NCBI GenBank assembly: GCA_039024435.1 | Contig: JBCCQH010000032.1 | Span: 1 to 62,724 of the forward strand | Reading direction: 5' to 3' | DNA: 62,724 nucleotides | Source: JBCCQH01 sp039024435 | GTDB lineage: Bacteria; Bacteroidota; Bacteroidia; J057; JADKCL01 | Shown here: in pieces, positions 58,601 to 62,724 of the stretch | How positions within the stretch are numbered: the first letter of the stretch is position 1 | Layout: each line of letters begins with the position of its first letter | Position numbers and translations under genes: made by a program | The notes under the pieces: generated by a model | Databases searched by the model: none | The model's input: only the letters and a program-made list of their open reading frames with translations | Told to the model about the DNA's origin: nothing

Positions 58601-61600
58601 GACATCGACAACGGCAGCAACGACAACTGCGGCGTGGCCAATGTATCGGTCAGCCCAAGCAGCTTTACCTGTGCGGATGTCGGTACGAATGCGGTCACGC
58701 TGACCGTCACCGATGTAAACGGAAACGTGAGCAACTGCCAGGCTTCGGTCAACGTTCAGGACAATGTCGCCCCGGTGGCGGTTTGTCAGAACGTGACCGT
58801 CCAGCTTTCCGGCAACGGAACCGGCTCGATCACCGCGGCCGACCTCGATGGGGGCTCGACCGACAATTGCGGCATTTCCAGCCTGGTGGCCAGCAACACG
58901 GCCTTCGATTGCTCCGACGTGGGCGCGAACAATGTGACGCTGACCGTGACCGACATCAACGGCAATGTCAGCACTTGCACCGCGCTTGTCACCGTCGAAG
59001 ACAATGTCGCGCCGAATGCGATCTGCCAGCCGGTAACCGTCCAACTGAACGCCGCCGGTACCGCTTCGGTCAGCGCGGCCAATGTCAACTCTGGTTCTTC
59101 GGATGCCTGCGGCATCGCTAGTCTGAGCCTGAGCCAGACGGCCTTTACTTGCGCCGATGTCGGTAGCAACTCGGTGACCCTAACCGTGGCGGATGTCAAC
59201 GGCAACGTCAGCACTTGCACCGCTACAGTTACGGTGGAAGACAATACTTCGCCGGTCGCGATTTGTACCAATGCCAATGTCACGCTCGACGCCAGCGGCA
59301 CTGGATCGATCACGGCGGCGGACATCGACGGCGGTTCCTTCGACAACTGTGGCATCAGCAGCCTGGTCGCGACGCAGACGAGCTTCGACTGCTCGAACGT
59401 GGGCATCAACCTGGTGACTTTGATTGTGACCGACAGCAACGGCAACGTATCCACCTGCCAGTCCTTGGTGAACGTGGCGGACAACACCGCGCCGAATGTC
59501 GTGTGCCAGAACGTTACGGTGACCCTGGACGCCAATGGCAGCGCCAGCATCGCTCCGGCGGACATCGACAATGGATCGACCGACAACTGCGGCATCGCCA
59601 GCCTGAACCTGGATCAAACCAGCTTCGGTTGTGGGGATGTCGGTAGCAATACGGTCACGCTGACCGCGACGGATGTCAATGGCAACACCGCGAACTGCAC
59701 CGCGACGGTGACGGTGGTCGACAGCACGACCCCGACGGCGGTTTGCCAGAACCTCACCGTAGCCCTGGATGCCAATGGCAATGCCAGCATTACGGCAGCG
59801 GACGTGGACGGTGGCAGCAGCGACAACTGCGCGATTGCCAGCCTTACGGCCAGCCCGACCAGCTTTACCTGCGCCGAGGTGGGGGCGAATACTGTGACCC
59901 TAACGGTGATCGATCAGAACAGCAATACTTCGACCTGCACCGCTACGGTGACGGTGGAAGACAACATTGCGCCGACGGCGGTCTGCCAGAACCTCACGGT
60001 GGCCCTGGATGCCAATGGCAATGCCAGCATCACACCGAACGACATCGACAACGGCAGCGCGGACAACTGCGGCATCGCCGGCCTGAGCTTGAGTCAGACG
60101 GCGTTTGGCTGCGGCGACATCGGGCAGAACGTAGTGACCTTGACCGTGACCGACGTCAATGGCAATGTTTCGACTTGCCAGTCCGTCGTGGAAATCGAGG
60201 ACAACACGGCTCCGATTGCGGTTTGCCAGAACCTCACGGTGCAACTGGATGCGGACGGCGACGCGTCGATCGGTCCGCAGGATGTCGACAACGGCAGCAG
60301 TGACAACTGCGGCATCGCCAGCCTGAGCCTGGACAACACCAGCTTCGACTGCGCAAACGTGGGTCTGAATACGGTCACCTTGACGGTCACCGACTTCGAC
60401 GGCAACACTTCGACCTGCACCGCTACGGTGACGGTAGAAGACAACGTGGCCCCGACGGCCATCTGTCAGAACATCACGGTCCAGCTCGACGTGACCGGCA
60501 ATGCCAATATCCTCCCGGGCAATGTCAACGGGGGCTCGATGGACGCTTGCGGCATCGCCAACCTCGCGATCAGCCAGAGCAGTTTCACCTGCTTGGATGT
60601 CGGAGTGAATCCGGTGACCTTGACCGTTACCGATGTGAACGGCAACGTGAGCACCTGCATCGGCAATGTCACCGTTGAGGACAATGTCGCTCCGGTGGCG
60701 GTTTGCCAGGACATCACGGTAGCCCTCGATCCGACGGGCAATGCGACGATCACCGCCTCCGACGTGGATGGTGGCAGCAACGATGCTTGCGGCAATCTCA
60801 GCCTGAGTGTGTCGCCGACCGGATTTACTTGCAGCGATGTCGGCGGTACAAACCCGGTCATTTTGACGGTGTCCGACGGCAACGGCAACACCGCCCAGTG
60901 CGTCGCCAACGTGACTGTGATCGACACGGTCGCTCCGCTGGCCCTATGTCAGAACATTACGGTACAGCTCAACGCAGCCGGCGTGGCGACCATCGCCGCT
61001 GCTGACGTGGATGGCGGTAGCAATGATGCTTGTGGCCTGAGCAGTGTAACGGTAAGCAATACCTTGTTCGGTTGCGCCGATGTCGGGGCCAATGCGGTGA
61101 CCCTCACCGTGACCGATCAGAACAACAATGTCAGCACGTGTACGGCGACGGTTACCGTCGAAGACAATGTCGCTCCGGTGGCGGTCTGTCAGAGCATTAC
61201 CCTGGGCCTGGACCCGACGGGCAATGCCACGATCACCCCGGCCGATGTCGACGGGGGCAGCAATGACGCCTGTGGCATCGCCAGCCTGAGTGTGACGCCC
61301 GATGCATTTACCTGCCTCGATGTCGGGAACAATACCTCGGTGTTGACGGTGACCGACGTGAACGGCAACGTGAGCCAGTGTACCTCCGCGATCACGGTGA
61401 TCGACACCGTACCGCCGTTGGCACTGTGCAACGACCTGACCATCTACCTAGATGCGCAGGGGGCCGTGAGCATCACGCCGCAAGACGTGGATGCCGGCTC
61501 AAACGACGCCTGCGGGGTTGCGAGCCTCGCCATCGATCCGTCGGATTTCTTCTGTGGTGACGTAACCGGAACCAACCCGGTTCTCCTGACGGTGACCGAT

Positions 61601-62724
61601 GTCAACAACAACGCTTCCAACTGCATCAGTGTGGTGACGGTGCTGGATACGATTGCTCCGGTGGCGATCTGCCAGGATGTAACCGTCCAGCTTGATGTCA
61701 CCGGCAATGCGGTCCTCGTGGCCGACTCGGTGAACAACGGTTCGAACGACGCGTGTGGTCTCGACACCTTGGTGGTCAGCCCGAATGCCTTTACCTGTGC
61801 CGATGTCGGCGTAAATACGACGACGCTGACGGTAACCGATGTAAACGGCAATACGAGCACCTGCACGGCCAATGTCACGGTGGAAGACAACATTGCTCCG
61901 ATTGCGCTCTGTCAAGACGTGACGGTCCAACTGGATCCGACCGGCAATGGCAGTGTGACGCCGCAAGAAGTCGACAACGGTTCCAGCGATGCTTGCGGCA
62001 TTGCGAGCCTGGTCCTCGGTGGCATCACCAATTACAACTGTGCCGATGTCGGCGACACTACCATCTTCGTCTTGCTGACGGTGACCGACGTGAACAACAA
62101 CTTCTCGACCTGCATCAGCAACATCACGGTTGAAGATACGGTCGCGCCGATTGCACTGTGCAATGATTTGACCGTCTCGCTGGACAACAACGGCAACGGC
62201 AGCATCACGGTGCAGGATGTCGATGGTGGATCGAGCGATGCCTGTGGCATTGCTAGCATCACGATCAGCGACAGCACCTTTAACTGTGCTGACGTGGGAT
62301 TGAATCCGATAACGTTGACGGTCACGGACGTGAACAACAATGTGAGCACCTGTGTCGCCAACATTACGGTGGAAGACACCATCGCTCCGGTAGCGATTTG
62401 CCAGGACATCACGGTGCAACTCGACGCCAATGGCGATGCGAGCATCACGGGCGCGGATCTCGACGGCGGCTCCACGGACAACTGTGCGATTGCCAGCCTG
62501 GTGGCCACGCCGAATATCTTCGGCTGCGCGAACGTGGGCGCGAACCCGGTGACCTTGACGGTGACCGACGTGAACAACAACGTGAGCACCTGTACTTCGG
62601 TCGTGACGGTTGAGGACAATGTCCCGCCGGTGGCGATCTGTGTGGATGTCACGGTGCAGCTCGACGCCAATGGTGGCGCTTCGATCACCCCGGCGGATGT
62701 CGACGGTGGCTCGAACGACGCGTG
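43667..62724 (+). CDS. Giant secreted adhesin-like repeat protein (3' end outside window)
   Basis: A single frame from ATG 43667 is open to the end of the window, giving at least 6,352 codons without a stop. It begins with a signal peptide (NLALTILASLTFLFTSTSAW). Residues of about 35-485 form a head: SKTFDMGDGNFTTITSGGPV with HYKAPSGEMQDIDPRIRM resembles the N-terminal region of WapA/YD-repeat and DNRLRE-containing proteins, and YRGWIRWNTTSIPDNSRIDD resembles a DNRLRE/CBM-like module. Residues of about 485-1397 are ten Ig-like repeats; from 1398 on follow about 58 HYR-like 80-residue repeats with four Cys each. Two classical HYR domains (near 1880-2055) and a lamin-tail-like domain (3716-3880) are embedded. 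The product is expected outside the cell, by phylum precedent through T9SS, but its C-terminus is not visible. Adhesion, gliding or biofilm function is inferred. Confidence 0.93.
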   Translation, partial: MSSSYCRTKLNLALTILASLTFLFTSTSAWTQAPTKESGPAYQSPHERYKKGGAYEGLNPEKEMIDKRDATSKTFDMGDGNFTTITSGGPVHYKAPSGEMQDIDPRIRMSVKDGFAYENVTNTLQSFFPHTLNGGNGVLVKGTGLKMRMGMDAELSFIDTLGKETVLEKAATVSPSLDGKKVIYPNFFSVVDNEYVVGNNRVKNNYVINSLPVMVAGKRGYLAISEYVELPAGWTLGKGNQSISKREGVRGGISILNPANEPIYKLPTPDIYEKNDIYNEMYPTGRTRETYLVERVGDRYRVTLLIDLRWLDRPGRDFPVVADPTVIYNGQFGGWQNSAGAFLDNVDFVFTASFFSNAAYRGWIRWNTTSIPDNSRIDDVDARFWLNGAQINTTSSSTTVRDVTGTPGPYAQFNGGAYNDFGNGVNYQSFNPGWANNFYGYFDLGGSADARLETLLPQNYFQVGMATQGTWKRFEADLSQLRVVYTTCSPLNAGSIGSNQTICSGGNLGSFGNFASASGGIGPYNYQWQQQINCSGGWSNIGGATGTTYNPPALTQTRCYRRVVTDQCNSGSAISNVITVTVVADPSISASGAGTICVGGNRTLSSTTSGGTGSCSYQWQRATSSNGPWTNVGGNSSSYNTGGLSQTFFYRVQRICNGVGCNDPFSNVVQVTVVADPSISASGGGTICQGGNRTLTSATSGGTGSCSYQWQRSTSSSGPWANVGGNSSTYNTGTLNSTFFYRVQRICNGSGCNDPFSNVVQVTVVPDPSVSLSGAGTICTGGNRTITASASNGTGCSFVFQRSTGPNGPWATVSNQSSANYNTGTLTQSFYYRVQRLCSGSGCSDPISNVILVTVVADPSISISSSGTICTGGNRTLTASTSGGTGCSTQWQVATSPSGPWTNVGGNSSSYNTGTLTATRYYRAQRVCTGSGCGTATSNTVTVTVVPDPTISASGGGTICTGGNRTLSSSTSGGTGCSYQWQVATSSSGPWSNVGGNSATYNTGTLTATRFYRVRRVCTGSGCGTATSNVLTVTVVPDPSVSLSGGGTICTGGNQTITASASNGTGCTFIFQRSTISSSGPWTSVSTQASATYNTGTLTQTTFYRVQRSCSGSGCSDPFSNVVTVTVVPDPSISVSSSGTICTGGNRTLTASTSGGTGCSTQWQVATSPSGPWTNVGGNSSSYNTGTLTATRYYRAQRVCTGNGCGTATSNTVTVTVVPDPTISASGSATICTGGNQTLSSSTSGGTGCSYQWQVATSSSGPWSNVGGNSATYNTGTLTATRFYRVRRVCTGSGCGTATSNVLTVTVVPDPSVSISGGGIFCPGDDFTLTATASGGTGCSFQWQSAPTPTGPWSNVGSNSSTYNTGALTTTTYYRALRNCSGSGCNQGTSNVVSAIRDNIAPTAVCQAVTVQLNAAGNGSVTANQVNNGSTDNCTISNLSVSPNTFNCSDVGANTVTLTVTDNSNNSATCTATVTVEDNVPPVANCQNVTVQLNAAGNGSVTAAQVNNGSSDACGIASLSVAPNTFGCADVGANTVTLTVTDVNNNTSTCTATATVQDNVAPNAVCQNVTVQLNAAGNGSVTAAQVDGGSTDACGIASRSVSPNSFNCGNVGPNTVTLTVTDNNNNVSTCTATVTVEDNVPPVAICQPVTVQLDANGNGSITAAQVDGGSNDACGIASLAVNPSTFSCANVGGNTVTLTVTDNNNNVSTCTATITVQDNVPPIAVCQDVTVQLDASGNGSITAAQVDGGSSDNCAIASLAVSPSTFGCSNVGANTVTLTVTDVNNNVSTCTSVVTVEDNVPPIALCQNVTVALDSSGNGSTTAAAVDGGSNDACGIASLSLDITTFGCGDLGPNTVTLTVTDVNNNVSTCTSTVTVIDTIGPPAFVCPPSVTLPAVLNNCNAQHVWMDPVVTDNCSQVTVSSASPGASIIKIGNVNIGLFPVGTNVVTVTATDGSQNTTTCTFTVTVEDLQNPTITGCPTGPIVVSTTPGQCFGNPTFGPINASDNCPGVTLTGTNLSGSNFPVGTTSVTFTATDASNNVSTCSFDVTVNDNEGPTTVCNNLTVQLNAAGSATITVADVDGGTTDACGLASVTASPLSFNCANVGPNTVTLTATDVNNNTSTCTSTVTVEDITVPTVVCQNVTLQLDASGFASLNAIDVDGGSTDNCTSTANLARTVNPSSFNCSNVGQNTVTLTVTDASNNSSSCTATVTVQDNIAPTAVCQNITINLTSTAPVVVAPSQIDNGSNDACGIASLSLSPNTFSCATPGVNNVTLTVTDNNNNVSTCNATVTVQDNVAPIAVCQNTTVQLDASGNASITAADVDGGSSDACGTVTLSASPTAFTCANVGANSVTLTVTDNSNNTATCTATVTVQDNIAPTAVCQNATVQLDGFGNAAVTAAQINNGSNDNCGIANLSVSPAAFSCSNVGPNPVTLTVTDVNGNTSTCTATVSVEDNVAPTANCQNVTVQLNASGNASISTLDVNNNSSDNCGIASLSLSNTSFTCADVGSNSVTLTVTDVNSNVSTCTSTVTVEDNIAPNAVCQSVTVQLDAAGNASIVASDIDGGSTDNCSIASISANQTAFTCANVGNNPVTLSVTDVNGNVSTCIASVVVQDNAAPVVTCQNITVALNSSGIATITPASVGSATDNCTANPTLSIDNNIFTCSDVGPNNVTVTATDVNNNASTCIAVVTVEDNTPPTALCANATVQLDASGNGSISAAQINNGSSDNCGISGFSLNTTSFTCADVGANTVVLTVTDVNGNTSTCSGSVTVEDNVAPTAVCQSLTVQLGTGSSVSITAADVDGGSSDNCGIASLAVSPNSFGCANVGQNTVTLTVTDVNGNTATCNSTVTVVDSSAPTAVCQNATVQLDGFGNASITPADVDGGSGDNCGGNVSLSVSPSSFTCADLGANTVTLTVTDPFNNTSTCTATVTVEDNVAPTALCQPVIVQLNGSGSATIAASDVDGGSSDNCSVASLSLSQTSFGCADVGANAVTLTVTDGSSNTSTCTATVTVEDNIAPNAVCANVTVQLDASGNGTTTAAATDGGSTDNCGIGSLSLSQTAFTCADIGNNSETLTVTDVNGNTNTCTVTVTVEDNVAPNAVCQAVTVQLDAAGNGSVNASDVNGGSTDACGIANLAVSPNSFTCSDVGANTVTLTVTDVNNNTSTCTATVTVEDNVPPTALCQSVTIQLDANGNGSTTAAAVDAGSNDACGIASLSLGQTNFGCADVGQNIITLTATDNNGNTGTCQTVITVEDNIAPNAICQNITVTLPGSGSVTLTPADVDGGSNDNCGIANLAISPMTFNCANSGNNAVTLTVTDVNGNVSSCTANVTVNDTVAPVAVCQNITLQLGASGNASITPADVDGGSSDNCAITSLSASPNTFGCADVGANNVVLTVTDASNNVSTCTATVTVEDNLAPTAVCLNLTVQLNASGQATITPADVDGGTTDNCGIASLAVNPNAFDCNTIGNNTVILTATDVNGNLGTCLSTVTVVDTTPATAVCQNITVQLDALGQANITAADIDGGSGDNCTVASITAAPTSFGCANVGPNNVTLTVTDVNNNVSSCVAIVTVEDNVAPVAVCQDITVQLDQNGNASITGAQVDGGSNDACGIASVTVAPNAFTCADVGFVATTVTVTDVNNNVSTCVANVFVEDTLAPDAVCTSVAVFLNNQGIAIVNPADINNGSTDNCAIANFELSRDTFNCADVNVSAQSFGLLISEYVEGSGNNRCIEIFNPTSNTVDLAAENVELRFYFNGSFVPSVTIPLTGTIVSGGVHVICDAGADVPFLARANQTSTAAFFDGNDAVELVRNGQRQDLFASIGQNPGTAWTTGNKSTLNQTLVRNPVILNGWLFNVPGFVVLGSQWTNFPQDYFQSLGFHTVANGFPTVTLTVTDVNGNSNSCSASVAVFDTTAPVATCRDITVFLDATGNYTIDDEDVNNATFDACGIHILEANPKNFDCSTLGANTVTLAAADISLNFDTCFAIVTVIDSTSPVAICQNITVNLDANGQATITPADISNGSSDACGIDTLFLDRTSFGCGDIGVNPVLLTVQDSSNNTAACQALVQVTDTVAPVAICQNITAQLDVSGTVTISPADVDGGSTDACGIVSSSLDVSTFSCSDVGVNTVTLTVLDGNANVSSCQATVTVEDNVAPNAICQNVTVQLDASGNAAIVPGNLNGGSSDACGIATLSLSQSAFTCADVGANTVTLTVTDVNNNTSTCTGTVTVVDNTVPNAICQDVTVYLNGGGTASVTTADLDNGSNDACGIASLSVNPNTFGCGDVAGSNAAVLTVTDNNGNVATCVSNVTVIDSVAPVATCQNVTVFLSAIGTASITAQDVDGGTTDACGLSSLSIDNSSFTCADVGTNTVTLTATDNNGNVSSCTATVTVNDTFPVTAVCQNVTVQLDASGNASITASDIDGGSNDNCGIASISAAPTSFTCADVGANTVTLTVTDINSNTSTCTATVTVEDNIAPTAVCQSVTVALDAAGNATVAAQDVDNGSTDNCGIASLALSQTNFGCTDVGNNLVLLTVTDVNGNSSICNATVTVNDTVAPVAICQNVTLNLDANGQASLTVADVDGGTTDNCGLASVSINPTTFDCSNVGANTVTLTAVDLNGNVATCTGSVTLNDNTPPVAVCQSVTVVLDASGNASITAADVDGGSSDNCAIASRSVSQSSFGCADVGSNNVTLTDTDINGNTSTCVAAVTVVDNVPPTALCQNVTVALDASGSATITAADVDGGSSDNCAISSRSVSQTNFGCADVGSNLVILTVSDVNGNTASCNATVTVIDSVTPTAVCQNITVTLDATGNATITAADVDGGSGDNCGLASLSISPSTFNCSNVGPNAVTLTVTDQNNNTSTCTATVTVIEGIPPVAICQNITVQLDASGNASITAADVDGGSLDNCGIASISASPTSFTCADVGANAVTLTVTDLNNNTSTCTATVTVEDNISPTALCQNVTVQIDANGNASITASDIDNGSNDNCGVANVSVSPSSFTCADVGTNAVTLTVTDVNGNVSNCQASVNVQDNVAPVAVCQNVTVQLSGNGTGSITAADLDGGSTDNCGISSLVASNTAFDCSDVGANNVTLTVTDINGNVSTCTALVTVEDNVAPNAICQPVTVQLNAAGTASVSAANVNSGSSDACGIASLSLSQTAFTCADVGSNSVTLTVADVNGNVSTCTATVTVEDNTSPVAICTNANVTLDASGTGSITAADIDGGSFDNCGISSLVATQTSFDCSNVGINLVTLIVTDSNGNVSTCQSLVNVADNTAPNVVCQNVTVTLDANGSASIAPADIDNGSTDNCGIASLNLDQTSFGCGDVGSNTVTLTATDVNGNTANCTATVTVVDSTTPTAVCQNLTVALDANGNASITAADVDGGSSDNCAIASLTASPTSFTCAEVGANTVTLTVIDQNSNTSTCTATVTVEDNIAPTAVCQNLTVALDANGNASITPNDIDNGSADNCGIAGLSLSQTAFGCGDIGQNVVTLTVTDVNGNVSTCQSVVEIEDNTAPIAVCQNLTVQLDADGDASIGPQDVDNGSSDNCGIASLSLDNTSFDCANVGLNTVTLTVTDFDGNTSTCTATVTVEDNVAPTAICQNITVQLDVTGNANILPGNVNGGSMDACGIANLAISQSSFTCLDVGVNPVTLTVTDVNGNVSTCIGNVTVEDNVAPVAVCQDITVALDPTGNATITASDVDGGSNDACGNLSLSVSPTGFTCSDVGGTNPVILTVSDGNGNTAQCVANVTVIDTVAPLALCQNITVQLNAAGVATIAAADVDGGSNDACGLSSVTVSNTLFGCADVGANAVTLTVTDQNNNVSTCTATVTVEDNVAPVAVCQSITLGLDPTGNATITPADVDGGSNDACGIASLSVTPDAFTCLDVGNNTSVLTVTDVNGNVSQCTSAITVIDTVPPLALCNDLTIYLDAQGAVSITPQDVDAGSNDACGVASLAIDPSDFFCGDVTGTNPVLLTVTDVNNNASNCISVVTVLDTIAPVAICQDVTVQLDVTGNAVLVADSVNNGSNDACGLDTLVVSPNAFTCADVGVNTTTLTVTDVNGNTSTCTANVTVEDNIAPIALCQDVTVQLDPTGNGSVTPQEVDNGSSDACGIASLVLGGITNYNCADVGDTTIFVLLTVTDVNNNFSTCISNITVEDTVAPIALCNDLTVSLDNNGNGSITVQDVDGGSSDACGIASITISDSTFNCADVGLNPITLTVTDVNNNVSTCVANITVEDTIAPVAICQDITVQLDANGDASITGADLDGGSTDNCAIASLVATPNIFGCANVGANPVTLTVTDVNNNVSTCTSVVTVEDNVPPVAICVDVTVQLDANGGASITPADVDGGSNDA
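45120..47857 (+). repeat. Ten Ig-like repeats of about 90 residues in the giant protein
   Basis: Units of about 270 bases repeat with the pattern PDPSIS...GTICTGGN...TLTA, SGGTGCS(Y/T)QWQ, SGPWTNVGGNSSSYNTGTL, TATRYYRAQRVC and SNVVTVTV, each with four Cys in most units. Unit starts lie near 45120, 45417, 45690, 45964, 46236, 46506, 46778, 47055, 47323 and 47594. Units 4-6 and 7-9 are a tandem duplication of about 0.82 kb. Such modules are common in Bacteroidota surface adhesins. Confidence 0.85.
49302..49829 (+). other. Two divergent classical HYR domains inside the array
   Basis: This stretch replaces the 80-residue unit by two modules of the standard hyalin-repeat type: FVCPPSVTLPAV... with FPVGTNVVTVTATDGSQNTT and then ITGCPTGPIVVSTTPGQC with FPVGTTSVTFTATDASNNVS. 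They lack the DVDGGSSDNCG segment. The normal array resumes at about 49830. Confidence 0.8.
54812..55306 (+). other. Lamin-tail-like domain inserted within one HYR-like repeat
   Basis: About 165 residues start GLLISEYVEGSGNNRCIEIF with NPTSNTVDLAAENVELRFYF, and end in FASIGQNPGTAWTTGNKSTL, NQTLVRNPVILNGWLF and VVLGSQW. This is the bacterial LTD pattern (LIISEYVEGSxNNxxxEIYN). It sits between FNCADVNVSAQS and VTLTVTDVNGNS of what would otherwise be one normal 80-residue repeat, and the reading frame is kept on both sides. Confidence 0.85.

Larger units (their letters stand above)
47858..62724 (+). repeat. HYR-like array, about 58 repeats of 80 residues
   Basis: The 240-base unit encodes an 80-residue module: APTAVCQNVTVQLDASGNAS, ITAADVDGGSSDNCGIASLS, LSQTSFTCADVGANTVTLTV, TDVNGNTSTCTATVTVEDNV. 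The four Cys at positions 6, 34, 48 and 70 can form two disulphides. The acidic ADVDGGSxD segment could bind calcium. Spacing is 240 bases almost throughout, with rare single-codon or two-codon insertions, and repeats differ from each other at many third positions and some residues. The last repeat is cut by the window end. Confidence 0.9.

Noticed and set aside
54824..59044. A 1,406-codon open frame on the minus strand opposite the giant gene
   Set aside because: It is the mirror of the 240-base coding repeats: codon bias leaves the antisense frame free of stops and its product is a low-complexity Arg/Asp/Gly repeat. Similar antisense frames at 48941-50869, 51191-53233 and 43619-45334 have the same cause.
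47858..62724. Possibility that the regular 240-base repeats are a CRISPR or satellite array
   Set aside because: The repeats are an intact reading frame with protein-level conservation and third-position variation, so they are coding.

Overview
The window (62,724 bp) is a chromosomal piece of a fairly GC-rich member of the Bacteroidota, most likely the Saprospiria/Lewinella-like branch. The lineage call rests on secreted proteases with C-terminal type IX secretion (T9SS) sorting domains, the Bacteroidota-specific DUF4295 protein beside ribosomal protein L33, a DUF2805/TIGR03643 protein, TPR-containing histidine kinases of the two-component LuxR type, and a promoter of the TTTG/TAnnTTTG type in front of rpmG. 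The family assignment below phylum level is inference.

Layout. 1-6.7 kb: end of an unknown gene, an unknown helical protein on the minus strand, then a tight plus-strand group of a cytoplasmic trypsin-like protease, an unknown beta-rich protein, a TPR histidine kinase and its NarL-type response regulator. 6.8-15.9 kb: housekeeping and envelope genes (AsmA-like protein, TerB-like protein, DUF2805, truC, TraB/GumN, sucC, a threonine-dehydratase-like enzyme). 16.2-22.6 kb: two consecutive secreted proteases, a metzincin and a lysyl-endopeptidase-like serine protease, which share nearly the same C-terminal half and T9SS tail. 23.1-29.6 kb: a minus-strand run with glyA, an unknown secreted protein, tatC and rpiB, preceded by a lipoprotein/SCO/cytochrome c/secreted-protein group. 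30-42.7 kb: single genes (sugar-nucleotide reductase, DUF4295, rpmG, phosphoesterase, outer-membrane protein, nth, IGHMBP2-like helicase, Cys/Met PLP enzyme with RidA, vWA protein, asnB) separated by repeat-filled gaps.

43.67 kb to the end: one uninterrupted reading frame of at least 6,352 codons with no stop inside the window. It encodes a giant secreted adhesin-like protein: a signal peptide, a head resembling the N-terminal region of WapA/YD-repeat proteins, ten Ig-like repeats of about 90 residues, and then about 58 HYR-like repeats of 80 residues with four cysteines each. Two divergent classical HYR domains and one lamin-tail-like domain interrupt the array.

The intergenic DNA is unusually structured. 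A roughly 150-170 bp element with GGCGGTTTAAA inverted ends occurs five times between 31.5 and 40.9 kb. A 180-200 bp sequence is present as an inverted pair at 29.7 and 34.5 kb, and a GCGCGTTYGGAACGCGC-type palindrome recurs in several gaps. I saw no tRNA, rRNA, CRISPR array, transposase gene or prophage.
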